This document shows, piece by piece, positions 6,300 through 13,709 of a DNA stretch of 14,599 nt. Positions within the stretch are counted from its first letter, which is position 1. Each line of letters opens with the position of its first letter. Source of the stretch: an uncultured Bacilli bacterium (GTDB lineage Bacteria; Bacillota_I; Bacilli_A; RF39; UBA660); the NCBI GenBank assembly GCA_947629075.1, contig CANRCI010000027.1, forward strand, positions 1 to 14,599, written 5' to 3'. The notes under the pieces are model-generated. The model ran no database searches. It worked only from the letters and a program-made list of their open reading frames with translations, and was not told where the DNA came from. The position numbers and the translations under genes were made by a program.

Positions 6300-9236
6300 C
6301 TATTCGTATAAAACTTTTAGCTTATTGACAACCAATTGATATTTATCGAGACGGCGTTCGACACGACCTCGTACTAGAATGACATTTCCTCGTTTTACTT
6401 TATATTTTTGGTAAATTAATGGGAAAAAGGTCAAGTCGACATTACCACTTTCGTCACTTCCAGCTACAAAAGCCATATCCTCACCCTTTTTGGTCTTAAT
6501 CGTCTTTATGCGATCGACCAAGACAATAATATCGATTTCTCTATTGAAATACTTGTCGATTTCATTTAGATTGATAACTCGGTACTGAGATTTATAAATC
6601 GTCGTCGGATAATCACTTAGATAAAGACCGAACAACTCTTTTTCGTTGGCCATCAAAATTTCTTTTGAGTATTCTTCTTTTTCTTCTATTTCTGGTTTTA
6701 TGATAAGAGATGGATCTAAGTCTTTAGCTAGATTGGCATAATTTAAAAGGTTGTCCAAATTTTCGTTCAAGGTGCGGTTGTTGTAACCAAAACTGCGAAA
6801 ACATGACGTATCGATTAGGGCCTCTAAAGTTTTTTTGGAAACGTTTTTAGAGACGACTTTACTTATGCAATCGAAGATATCGGTGTAATTATCACGACGG
6901 AGAAGAATGTCATGACAAGTGATGCTCCCGACATTTTTGATGTTAGAAAGCGGATACAACAATCCCTCTTCGACTACTTCATAACGATCAGTACTTCTCT
7001 TGATATCGGGAAGTAAAACTTTTATTTGAAGAGCTCTAGCTTCATTTAAGTATTCCTTGGTCTTAGTTTCATTTCCGATAACACTGGATAACAGATTAGC
7101 GAAAAAATATTTAGGAAAATGAGCTTTTAGATAAGCCATTTTATAGGCGATGACAGAATAAGCCACCGAATGAGAACGATTAAATCCGTAGTTAGCGAAC
7201 TTCATGATCAAGTCATATACTTCATGACTAACTTGTTCACTATGCCCTCGTTCAATTGAACCTCTGATAAACTTTTCTTCAAAAGATTTCAAAAGTTCCA
7301 TCTTCTTTTTACTCATTGCCCTTCTTAGAACATCAGCTTCTCCCAAAGTGAAGCCAGCCATCGCCGAAGCAATTTGCATTATCTGTTCTTGGTAGATGAT
7401 GATTCCATAAGTTTTATTTAAAATCGGCTCTAACGAGGGATCCAAGTAAGTAACTTTTTCTTCGTTGTGTTTTCTTCTTATGTAGGTGTCGATCATTCCG
7501 GCTGGCCCTGGTCTAAAAAGCGCAATAGCAGCAACGATATCTTCAAAAGTAGTAGGTCGCAGTTTGCGTAAGAAATTTTTCATTCCATCACTTTCGAATT
7601 GGAAAATACCACTAGTATCAACACGCGTAAAGACATTTAAAGCTTTCTCATCATCAAGAGGAATTTTAGAAAAATCGATTTTGATATTTTCACCAGTTTC
7701 GATATCCTTAATGACATTCATGATGGTTGTTAAATTTTTAAGGCCTAGAAAGTCCATCTTTAGAAGTCCTATTTCTTCAAGATGTTCCATGGTAAAAGCC
7801 GTTAGATAGATATCACTGTTCTTAACGAGTGGAATAACTTCATCTAAATCCTTGCGTGACATGACGATTCCAGCTGCATGCATCGATGTATGTCTTGGGA
7901 ATCCTTCGATAACGCGACAGATACGGTATAAAAGCGATAACTTATCATCACTATCAATCATATCTTTAAAGTCACTGTTCTCACGATAGAAATGTTCAAT
8001 ACTCTCTTTCGTAAAAGACGGTACTAATTTACTCAAGCGATCGATTACATCATTTTTAATATTCAAAATTCTTCCGACATCACGGATTGCAATTCTTACT
8101 CCTTCAGTACCAAAAGTTACGATACCACTGACTCTTTTTTCTCCATATTTACTTTTGACATAGTTAATTACTTGATCGCGATAAATATCAGGGAAATCAG
8201 TATCGATATCCGGCATAGTAACGCGTTCTGGATTCAAGAATCTTTCGAATAACAAATCGTATTTTATCGGATCGATATCAATGATTCCCAGTGAGTAAGC
8301 AACCAAACTACCACCAGCACTACCACGTCCTGGTCCCACTAGAATGCCATTCTTTTTAGCGTATTTAATGAAATCATAGACTACTAAAAAATAGTTACTG
8401 AATCCCATCTTCTTGATAGTATCCAACTCGTACAATAGACGTTTTTTATAATCATCAGGAATATTACCATTACATCTCTTCTCTAGTCCCTTAATACTTA
8501 AATTTTGCAAATATTTATCACTATCGTGGTCTTTAGTTTCAAAAATTGGTAATAGATCTTTATCGTAAATAAACTCTAAATTACAGGCATCACTTATAGC
8601 AATAGTATTGTTAATCGCTTCATTAGATGCTAAATTAATTACTTCTTCATACTTTAAAAAATAATTGTTGTCATCATCAAACTCGACATTGTCACTAATC
8701 GTCTTACCATCACGAATCATGAATAAGTATTTTAAATAACTACTCAAATTTTTATTAATATATAAAATCTTATTTATAAAAACGGTATTTTTAGTATAAC
8801 TATAAGCTTGTTGTTCTTCTTCCTTATTAGATGTTCCCATATAGATATCACTATATACTTCATTTAGAATGGAAAAGAGATTTCTACTTTGAAAAGGTAC
8901 AATACAAATTAGTTCCCCATTATATTTTTTTAAATCATCTAGTGTAATCTCGCGATCTATTTTTATCGTCGATAACTTTATTAGAGAATGATATCCTTCA
9001 TAATTTTTCGCATACAGAAGAATAGATAATCCTTCGTATTTAAGATCTAATCCAATAATTGGTTTTATTCCATTTTTTTTACAGGCCTTATAGAAAACCA
9101 TGGTACTAGTCAAGTCATCATCACAGACAGCCATACTTTTAACATTTTCTTTTTTAGCGTATTTCAAGAGATTATCAATCGATACAAGACTTGATAAAAG
9201 TGAGTAATTTGTTTTTATATATAGAGCTCGATACAT
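6300..9236 (-). CDS. dnaE: DNA polymerase III alpha subunit, DnaE type
   Basis: Family C DNA polymerase, the second replicative polymerase of low-GC Gram-positives, which extends RNA primers before handing over to PolC. At 978 aa it is shorter than the roughly 1100 aa of B. subtilis DnaE and closer to reduced forms. The palm carries GPGRGSAGGS (301-310) and catalytic Asp343/Asp345 in PDIDTDF, with Asp495 in MDFLGLK. Also present are GFPRHTSMHAAG, FRPGPAGMID, ADVLRRAMSKKK and GFNRSHSVAY, all family signatures. A helix-hairpin-helix region (about 720-760) and a C-terminal OB fold (about 900-978, DIIVLVDRIKTI...RGRVERR) follow. The N-terminal PHP domain is degenerate: the usual HxH before YSLL is YIK, and the TDHG motif is CDDD, so it should bind no metals and not proofread. 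The start is fixed by AAAGGAGA just upstream of ATG 9236. Confidence 0.97.
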   Translation of the reverse strand: MYRALYIKTNYSLLSSLVSIDNLLKYAKKENVKSMAVCDDDLTSTMVFYKACKKNGIKPIIGLDLKYEGLSILLYAKNYEGYHSLIKLSTIKIDREITLDDLKKYNGELICIVPFQSRNLFSILNEVYSDIYMGTSNKEEEQQAYSYTKNTVFINKILYINKNLSSYLKYLFMIRDGKTISDNVEFDDDNNYFLKYEEVINLASNEAINNTIAISDACNLEFIYDKDLLPIFETKDHDSDKYLQNLSIKGLEKRCNGNIPDDYKKRLLYELDTIKKMGFSNYFLVVYDFIKYAKKNGILVGPGRGSAGGSLVAYSLGIIDIDPIKYDLLFERFLNPERVTMPDIDTDFPDIYRDQVINYVKSKYGEKRVSGIVTFGTEGVRIAIRDVGRILNIKNDVIDRLSKLVPSFTKESIEHFYRENSDFKDMIDSDDKLSLLYRICRVIEGFPRHTSMHAAGIVMSRKDLDEVIPLVKNSDIYLTAFTMEHLEEIGLLKMDFLGLKNLTTIMNVIKDIETGENIKIDFSKIPLDDEKALNVFTRVDTSGIFQFESDGMKNFLRKLRPTTFEDIVAAIALFRPGPAGMIDTYIRRKHNEEKVTYLDPSLEPILNKTYGIIIYQEQIMQIASAMAGFTLGEADVLRRAMSKKKMELLKSFEEKFIRGSIERGHSEQVSHEVYDLIMKFANYGFNRSHSVAYSVIAYKMAYLKAHFPKYFFANLLSSVIGNETKTKEYLNEARALQIKVLLPDIKRSTDRYEVVEEGLLYPLSNIKNVGSITCHDILLRRDNYTDIFDCISKVVSKNVSKKTLEALIDTSCFRSFGYNNRTLNENLDNLLNYANLAKDLDPSLIIKPEIEEKEEYSKEILMANEKELFGLYLSDYPTTIYKSQYRVINLNEIDKYFNREIDIIVLVDRIKTIKTKKGEDMAFVAGSDESGNVDLTFFPLIYQKYKVKRGNVILVRGRVERRLDKYQLVVNKLKVLYE

Positions 9237-9259
9237 AATAATCTCTCCTTTTAATTATT

Positions 9260-9287
9260 AATATATCATAAATGAAATAAAAAACAA
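9260..9287 (-). promoter_or_regulatory. dnaE promoter
   Basis: Minus strand: TTGTTT (9287-9282), a 16-base spacer, then TATATT (9265-9260) preceded by TGA, an extended -10. It sits about 24 bases upstream of the dnaE ATG, with the ribosome site AAGGAGAG between them. Confidence 0.55.
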
Positions 9288-9308
9288 TCGAACAAGATAA
9301 ACTTTTGT

Positions 9309-9337
9309 TTGATTTTTTTGGAAAAATATGTTATAAT
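9309..9337 (+). promoter_or_regulatory. Promoter of the metallopeptidase-like gene pair
   Basis: TTGATT (9309-9314), a 17-base spacer and a perfect TATAAT (9332-9337) preceded by TGT (extended -10). It lies 31 bases upstream of the ATG at 9369 and faces away from the dnaE promoter, so about 130 bases hold two divergent promoters. Confidence 0.75.
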
Positions 9338-9368
9338 ATGCCTGTCATTTTATGGAGGGGATAATATT

Positions 9369-10235
9369 ATGGCAAGTGTTAAAGATACAATTAAATATTT
9401 TCACTTATCAGATGGTAGTGAAATTTTAGAAATGGATGGATATAAAGAATTTAAAAGAGTGATAGATAATATCGATAGAGATATGTTTCCAAGTTATACA
9501 TCGAATATCAACATCAGTGATCACCATTTATGTGAGAGAATCAAGAATGATTATTTACATCTTACTAAAGACAATTCGACATTTGTAGGAAAGACACCAA
9601 TTATTTTAAACGATAAAAACATTACAACCGTTAATGCTGTTTACGATCCTAGAAAAAAAGAATTAGTAATTAAAGATATTCAATTAGGAAATGAACAAAG
9701 CTTATTAAATTTAACAGATGGCGTTAGATTATTTGCTCGTGCTAGTCTTTTAGCAAAACCAAATACTAGAAGTATCAACGAATACTATACTCTAGCGGAT
9801 ACCATTAGTAAATTTTACGAATTAGTCGAAACTGACAGTATTGAAAATTCACTGATCCAAGATGTAAACGGAAGAAAACACGTCATTAATTTTTTACAAC
9901 AGAGATTAGTTAAAGATCTTGCAGATGTCAAAGAAAATCTAGATAAAAGTGAAATTTGTGATGATTTAATTAAAAATTCACACTCGGTTTTTAGAACGAC
10001 CAAATCGAGAAAATACCAAGAAAAGAAATTGGGTTATGAAAAACATGTAGCATCTTTTGCTTCTGCTCTACTACTATACGACCGCTACAAAAATGACCCG
10101 ATTAAAACGCTAAATGTTACTAACCAGTGTCTAGCTGGAGAAAAAAGCGTTAATGAGGTTTTAAAAGAATTAAGTGTTGATTTATCTACTGATAAAGCTA
10201 CTAAAGTATTACACAAAACGTACAATCTAAAATAG
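9369..10235 (+). CDS. Metallopeptidase-like pseudoenzyme (HExxH lost), paralogue of the next gene
   Basis: A 288-aa cytoplasmic protein (no signal peptide, no membrane segment). It aligns over its whole length with the protein of the next gene: GYKEF/GYLDF near the N-terminus, INEYYTLADTISKFYEL/INEKFLLTDTLSLFYEL in the middle, LLYDRYKNDP/LVLYDRYQNDP and KVLHKTY/KVLDKTY at the end. Where the neighbour has the zinc motif HELTH, this protein has R120-L-F-A-R124: both His are Arg and the Glu is Leu. Asp144 and Glu151, which match conserved acidic residues downstream, are kept. It is therefore predicted not to bind zinc or cleave peptides, and may act as a partner, scaffold or inhibitor of its paralogue. 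The ATG at 9369 follows GGAGGGG (9354-9360) by eight bases; an in-frame TTG at 9309 is itself the -35 box and lies upstream of transcription, so it was not used. I do not recognise a named family. Confidence 0.85.
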   Translation: MASVKDTIKYFHLSDGSEILEMDGYKEFKRVIDNIDRDMFPSYTSNINISDHHLCERIKNDYLHLTKDNSTFVGKTPIILNDKNITTVNAVYDPRKKELVIKDIQLGNEQSLLNLTDGVRLFARASLLAKPNTRSINEYYTLADTISKFYELVETDSIENSLIQDVNGRKHVINFLQQRLVKDLADVKENLDKSEICDDLIKNSHSVFRTTKSRKYQEKKLGYEKHVASFASALLLYDRYKNDPIKTLNVTNQCLAGEKSVNEVLKELSVDLSTDKATKVLHKTYNLK

Positions 10236-10250
10236 AAAGTTGGTGTTGAT

Positions 10251-11048
10251 ATGGATTTAGATTTCATTGGTTGGAACAGTAAAGAATTAGGTGACGAACT
10301 ATTGGATAAAAAGGGATATCTAGATTTTCTAAATTATCTTAAAACGATTGATATAACCGAAATGGATTTTAGTGATATCGCTGAGATTCCACCTTTTATC
10401 CACAAGCAGTTGGACAATTTGATAAAGGATGATTACATAAATCTGACTGATACTAGTAAAGAACTTATCAAAAGTGCTCAAATCGTCTATTTGGATGATG
10501 AATTTAGTGGTGCTAATTGTGAAGTTATTACGGATTGTAATGGTCGAAAATCATTGGGAAAGATTCACATTCCCAATGCATCGGGTTTACTAGCTATTCC
10601 CAGTGGTTATCACGAATTAACCCACTACACTCTACTATCTAATCCTAAACGAAAAGAAATAAATGAAAAATTCTTACTAACAGATACGTTGAGCTTGTTT
10701 TACGAGTTGATCGGAGCCGATAAAGTTTCTGAATATTTCTTTGAGAATAATAGAGATTATTTTACTAATAAATACAACGCTCTTTTAATGGCCAGTAACA
10801 ATCTTTTATTAAATGAAGAGGATTATAAAAACGATATCGATATCAAAACTCATCTTTTAAGTTTTGCCCACGCACTAGTTCTATACGACCGTTATCAAAA
10901 CGATCCCGATTCAGTATTGGACATTACCAATAGTGTTTTAGGTGGCAAAACAAGTCTTGATAACGCTTTAAATAAATTAAATATCGATATGGATAATGAC
11001 GAACCAGTAAAAGTATTAGATAAGACCTATAAGAACATTATTAAATAA
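10251..11048 (+). CDS. Predicted HExxH zinc metallopeptidase, cytoplasmic
   Basis: A 265-aa protein with an HExxH zinc-binding motif, His121-Glu122-Leu-Thr-His125 (bases 10611-10625). Downstream, LLTDTLSLFYEL offers Asp145 and Glu152 as third ligand; both are conserved in the upstream paralogue. The spacing and the T-D-T-L-S-L-F-Y-E-L pattern recall, from memory, the A-E-V-A-S-T-L-N-E-L region after HELGH in M3 oligoendopeptidases, but the rest does not look like M3 and the protein is less than half as long, so I make no family claim. There is no signal peptide or membrane segment, so it should act in the cytoplasm. It starts 15 bases after its paralogue and has only a weak ribosome site (AAAGTTGGTG), so it is co-transcribed and possibly translated at a lower level. 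Substrate unknown. No clear terminator follows it, so some transcripts may continue into rpmB. Confidence 0.8.
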   Translation: MDLDFIGWNSKELGDELLDKKGYLDFLNYLKTIDITEMDFSDIAEIPPFIHKQLDNLIKDDYINLTDTSKELIKSAQIVYLDDEFSGANCEVITDCNGRKSLGKIHIPNASGLLAIPSGYHELTHYTLLSNPKRKEINEKFLLTDTLSLFYELIGADKVSEYFFENNRDYFTNKYNALLMASNNLLLNEEDYKNDIDIKTHLLSFAHALVLYDRYQNDPDSVLDITNSVLGGKTSLDNALNKLNIDMDNDEPVKVLDKTYKNIIK

Positions 11049-11056
11049 AGAATTTA

Positions 11057-11085
11057 TTGACTTAAAAGTTATTTTATGATAAAGT
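11057..11085 (+). promoter_or_regulatory. rpmB promoter
   Basis: TTGACT (11057-11062, five of six consensus bases), a 17-base spacer, then TAAAGT (11080-11085) preceded by TGA, an extended -10. It lies in the short gap before rpmB, about 40 bases upstream of its ATG, and gives the ribosomal gene independent expression. Confidence 0.6.
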
Positions 11086-11124
11086 TAAAAAGCAAGTATT
11101 TATGTATCAAAAAGGAGGATTATC

Positions 11125-11307
11125 ATGGCTAAAAATATATCTAATAGAAAACCAAATGTTAAAAATTTACGTTCTCACTCTTTAATAAAAACTAAAAAGA
11201 AACAAGGAATTAACTTACAAGTTGTAAGACTTGAAAATGGTCAAAGAGTTAGAATTTCTGCTCGTGAATTAAGAGCAATTAAAAAAGATCAAAAAGTTGA
11301 AGCTTAA
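11125..11307 (+). CDS. rpmB: 50S ribosomal protein L28
   Basis: A 60-aa basic protein matching bacterial L28 in size (about 62 aa) and in its conserved positions: N-terminal MAK, the central RSHS...TKKK stretch (residues 16-26), NLQVVRL (30-36), an NGQRV turn, and the SARELRAIKK segment (45-54) equal to the usual SARALKSGK. L28 is a structural protein of the large ribosomal subunit. The N-terminal Cys pairs found in zinc-binding L28 versions are absent, so this is a zinc-independent form. It is preceded by a near-perfect ribosome site AAAGGAGG (11111-11118) and its own promoter. It is followed directly by a strong terminator that overlaps its stop codon, so it forms a single-gene unit, apart from possible readthrough from the two genes upstream. 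Confidence 0.95.
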   Translation: MAKNISNRKPNVKNLRSHSLIKTKKKQGINLQVVRLENGQRVRISARELRAIKKDQKVEA

Positions 11308-11333
11308 GATATTCGTTTGAATATCTTTTTTTT
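11307..11333 (+). terminator. Rho-independent terminator of rpmB
   Basis: AGATATTC (11307-11314), loop GTTT, GAATATCT (11319-11326), followed by eight T in all (11326-11333). The stem begins on the last base of the rpmB stop codon. Confidence 0.9.
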
Positions 11334-11337
11334 GCGC

Positions 11338-11361
11338 AAAAAAAAGGAACTTCCAGTTCCC
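11338..11361 (-). terminator. Rho-independent terminator of sepF
   Basis: On the minus strand GGAACT, loop GGA, AGTTCC (11360-11346) is followed by eight T (11345-11338). It lies a few bases after the sepF stop and back to back with the rpmB terminator, so the two converging transcripts are both closed within about 55 bases. Confidence 0.88.
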
Positions 11362-11366
11362 TTTAA

Positions 11367-11786
11367 TTACCAATCAAATTCTTCATCAGAGTCATCTTTA
11401 GCTGATTTACCTTTAGGTTTGGTGTTGTTATCTTCAGAGATACTTCCTTCAACACTAACATTTCTTGGAGTACATAGGAAAATGCCACCACCAAGTTTTT
11501 GTAAATCACCACCGATTGCGTATAATGTTCCGCTTAAAAAGTCAACAATTCTCTTGGCTTGATCTGGTGTTACACGTTTTAAATTGACAACTACTGCACT
11601 GTGCGCTTTTAAATAATCAGCAATCTGTTGTGATTCAGAATAAGCACGAGGTTCAAGTAAAATCATTTTGTTAGTTGTCTCGTCAACAGCAACTTGAGAA
11701 TCTCCGTAATCGCTCTCTTCAATTACCCCATCTCCAGGTTCAAATCCATCATTTCCAAAAATACTTTTTAATTTATCTAAAGCCAT
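11367..11786 (-). CDS. sepF: Cell division protein SepF
   Basis: A 139-aa protein with the SepF core: MILLEPRAYSESQQIADYLK, AVVVNLKRVTPDQAKRIVDF, then GTLYAIGGDLQKLGGGIFLC (about residues 41-106). SepF polymerises into rings, binds the C-terminal tail of FtsZ and anchors it to the membrane through an N-terminal amphipathic helix, here MALDKLKSIFG. A short acidic linker follows, and after the core there is an unusual acidic tail ending DDSDEEFDW. I chose the ATG at 11786 because GGAGG lies five bases upstream; the in-frame TTG at 11798 overlaps that site. The gene normally sits in the ylm/divIVA division cluster, but here it is alone between rpmB and a HerA-type ATPase gene, with its own promoter and terminator. 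Confidence 0.96.
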   Translation of the reverse strand: MALDKLKSIFGNDGFEPGDGVIEESDYGDSQVAVDETTNKMILLEPRAYSESQQIADYLKAHSAVVVNLKRVTPDQAKRIVDFLSGTLYAIGGDLQKLGGGIFLCTPRNVSVEGSISEDNNTKPKGKSAKDDSDEEFDW

Positions 11787-11817
11787 ATTATCCTCCAAAT
11801 TATTATATATATAAAAA

Positions 11818-11841
11818 ATTATATCACATTATATTTATTTT
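11818..11841 (-). promoter_or_regulatory. sepF promoter
   Basis: Minus strand: a perfect TATAAT (11823-11818) preceded by TGA (extended -10), with TTTAAA about 17 bases further upstream as a weak -35. It lies in the 61-base gap between sepF and the ATPase gene, about 32 bases upstream of the sepF ATG. Confidence 0.6.
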
Positions 11842-11847
11842 TTAAAG

Positions 11848-13617
11848 TTAATTTTCACCGAACCAAATTCTTACAATATCACTGTTACTAGATAATGGAG
11901 CTGGATCTGGTCTTTCAAACGATATCTCAGTCGGAACGTTAAATGCTGTACCAAACGCTAAGGCATTACCAGGTTGTAGTGTTTTCAATTGTTTGATACC
12001 ATCTTCGGTCATGTTCGGGACCATCTCTCTTATAAATTTGATATCTTTTGGGTGAAGAGTTCGCAGAATTATGAAATTAGAACATTGCGATACTGCTGTT
12101 TCACTAAGTTCACTAGGTCTTTGCGTAATAAGTCCTAAAATAACTCCATATTTACGACCTTCTTTGGTGATACGATCGAAGATGTTGTAACCGAATAGTT
12201 GAAGATCGGTATCGGCTTGAACGTAACGGTGTGCCTCTTCGATAATTATATGGGTAGGTACTTTACCACGTTCTGGTGAAAAGCACGCATAATCGAAGAC
12301 CATTTTTGAAACAATTTTAGTAAGCGTTTTAGCAAGTCGGTCATTTACATAGTTGATGTTAAAATCGATTACTTGAGCTTTGACATTGTCTGAAATAGCG
12401 TATAATCCCATCAGATATTGGTCTCTAGTAATGTGTTCTGGGTAGTTGAAATATTCTTTAGAAGTACTACTGATAATTGCTCTTAAACGAACTGCCAAAA
12501 TATTAGCGTAGTCGAATACTTTTTCACTTTGTAATGAACCCTCGGAAATGATTGCAAAATCCAAAGATTTCTGTAAATCCTCAAGCGTATACATGATACT
12601 TCCATCGGGATCAGGAATTTCAATTGTCTCATCGATAAAGGCATTGATGAAGTCAACAACTAATTCCATTTCCATCATCTTTCCAGATTTATCGACATAA
12701 ATACATTGTTTTAGTGGTCGGTTATAACCTGGTTGATAGATGATACTGTCAAGATTTAACTGCGGAGTATTATAAGTTGTAAGAATGGCCGTTATTTGGT
12801 CACGAATCCTACTCGCTTCTTTATTGCTGTGAAGAACATCTAATATAGCACGGGCAATGATATCGTTACGACACTTTCTAGAGAACTCATCATCGTTTTT
12901 AAATACGGGTACTAATTTTAAGGCACGCTCAATTATTGAAAGTTGACTTTTTTCAGTAGCTTCCAAAAGTAAAGCGATATCGTCAACTCCTAAAAGCCAA
13001 AGAGGAATTCGAAGTAATTCATTATTTTGATCATAGACATTAGTGGTATATACTTTATAATTTAAAGCTGGCGAAATCTCTGAAAGTTTAGAAAAAGCAT
13101 TGACATATTCACCATAGGCATCAAAAATCATAATACGGGCATTGACGGGAACATAATCATTACTACTGAAAACGTTTTGAAAAATTCTCGCCGTTGTACT
13201 ACTCTTACCACTACCAGTATTTCCTAAAATAGTAAAGTGATTACTGAAGAAGCGGTTTATATCGACATTGATGCGATAGTTTGAGTAAACAGCAGACAAT
13301 CCGAAAAAGATACGGTTGTTGTCAGTAATTTTCTGATCACCAAGTACTAATGACAACTCTTCCATGACAATAATTCTAACTTTTGATTTAAAAGCTGGCC
13401 TTTTATTAATACCGGGAATAAAGACATTATCTTTGATTTCTCCAACAATTGAGATAAGGGCATTATCAGCGTTTATCTCTTTTATTTCACCAACAATTTT
13501 TTTATCACCATCTTCGAAGATGACATGAATACCAATCAAGTTGGTCTGTGAAGAAATATCGATAGTAAGTTTTACTTTAACTTCATTTGATACGATACTA
13601 ACTATGTTTCCAATCAT
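11848..13617 (-). CDS. HerA/DUF87-type ATPase (hexameric DNA translocase-like)
   Basis: A 589-aa AAA-type ATPase of the HerA/FtsK superfamily. The first about 100 residues are a beta-rich HAS-barrel-like domain (MIGNIVSIVSNEVKVKL, then DGDKKIVGEIKEI). Next come Walker A GNTGSGKS (132-139), Walker B with paired acids IIIEEAH (Glu460/Glu461), GLITQRPSEL (sensor-type Gln) and an arginine-bearing segment FIILRTLHPKD. The tail LQPGNALAFG...PTEISFERPDP is typical of HerA. Such proteins form hexameric rings that pump DNA, usually with the nuclease NurA in end resection, or with Sir2 or other effectors in phage defence. No such partner lies in this window. I chose the ATG at 13617 over the upstream ATG at 13659 because the latter spans the -10 box and would precede transcription. 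The ribosome site is weak (AGGG, about nine bases upstream). Family certain, role unknown. Confidence 0.9.
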   Translation of the reverse strand: MIGNIVSIVSNEVKVKLTIDISSQTNLIGIHVIFEDGDKKIVGEIKEINADNALISIVGEIKDNVFIPGINKRPAFKSKVRIIVMEELSLVLGDQKITDNNRIFFGLSAVYSNYRINVDINRFFSNHFTILGNTGSGKSSTTARIFQNVFSSNDYVPVNARIMIFDAYGEYVNAFSKLSEISPALNYKVYTTNVYDQNNELLRIPLWLLGVDDIALLLEATEKSQLSIIERALKLVPVFKNDDEFSRKCRNDIIARAILDVLHSNKEASRIRDQITAILTTYNTPQLNLDSIIYQPGYNRPLKQCIYVDKSGKMMEMELVVDFINAFIDETIEIPDPDGSIMYTLEDLQKSLDFAIISEGSLQSEKVFDYANILAVRLRAIISSTSKEYFNYPEHITRDQYLMGLYAISDNVKAQVIDFNINYVNDRLAKTLTKIVSKMVFDYACFSPERGKVPTHIIIEEAHRYVQADTDLQLFGYNIFDRITKEGRKYGVILGLITQRPSELSETAVSQCSNFIILRTLHPKDIKFIREMVPNMTEDGIKQLKTLQPGNALAFGTAFNVPTEISFERPDPAPLSSNSDIVRIWFGEN

Positions 13618-13642
13618 ACTAATCAACCCTATTCTATAATAG

Positions 13643-13671
13643 ATTATAACACTAAACATATAAAAAGAAAA
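13643..13671 (-). promoter_or_regulatory. Promoter of the HerA-type ATPase gene
   Basis: Minus strand: a perfect TATAAT (13648-13643) preceded by TGT, an extended -10; a poor -35 (TTTTCT at 13671-13666) is 17 bases upstream. It follows the terminator of the M16 peptidase gene and settles the ATPase start at 13617. Confidence 0.6.
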
Positions 13672-13709
13672 TAAAAAAATAGCTAAACTACTTTTTCGGT
13701 TTAGCTATT
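13671..13709 (-). terminator. Terminator of the M16 peptidase gene, overlapping its stop codon
   Basis: An 11-base perfect inverted repeat, AATAGCTAAAC (13678-13688) and GTTTAGCTATT (13699-13709), with a ten-base loop. On the minus strand it is followed by a T-rich tail. One arm encodes the last sense codons (before the final PKK), and the TAG stop (13690-13688) lies at the loop/stem edge. Confidence 0.85.

Noticed and set aside
9309..9368. Longer N-terminus for the first paralogue, starting at TTG 9309.
   Set aside because: That codon is part of the -35 box; the likely transcription start is downstream of it, and a good ribosome site precedes the ATG at 9369.
11326..11345. T8-GCGC-A8 palindrome between rpmB and sepF as an operator.
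   Set aside because: It is fully explained by the T tails of two back-to-back terminators.
11848..13617. Anti-phage HerA defence system.
   Set aside because: No Sir2, nuclease or other effector gene is adjacent; neighbours are core genes with separate promoters.
13618..13659. Longer N-terminus for the HerA-type ATPase, starting at ATG 13659.
   Set aside because: These codons contain the TATAAT box of its promoter; MIGNIVS at 13617 fits the family's N-terminal barrel.
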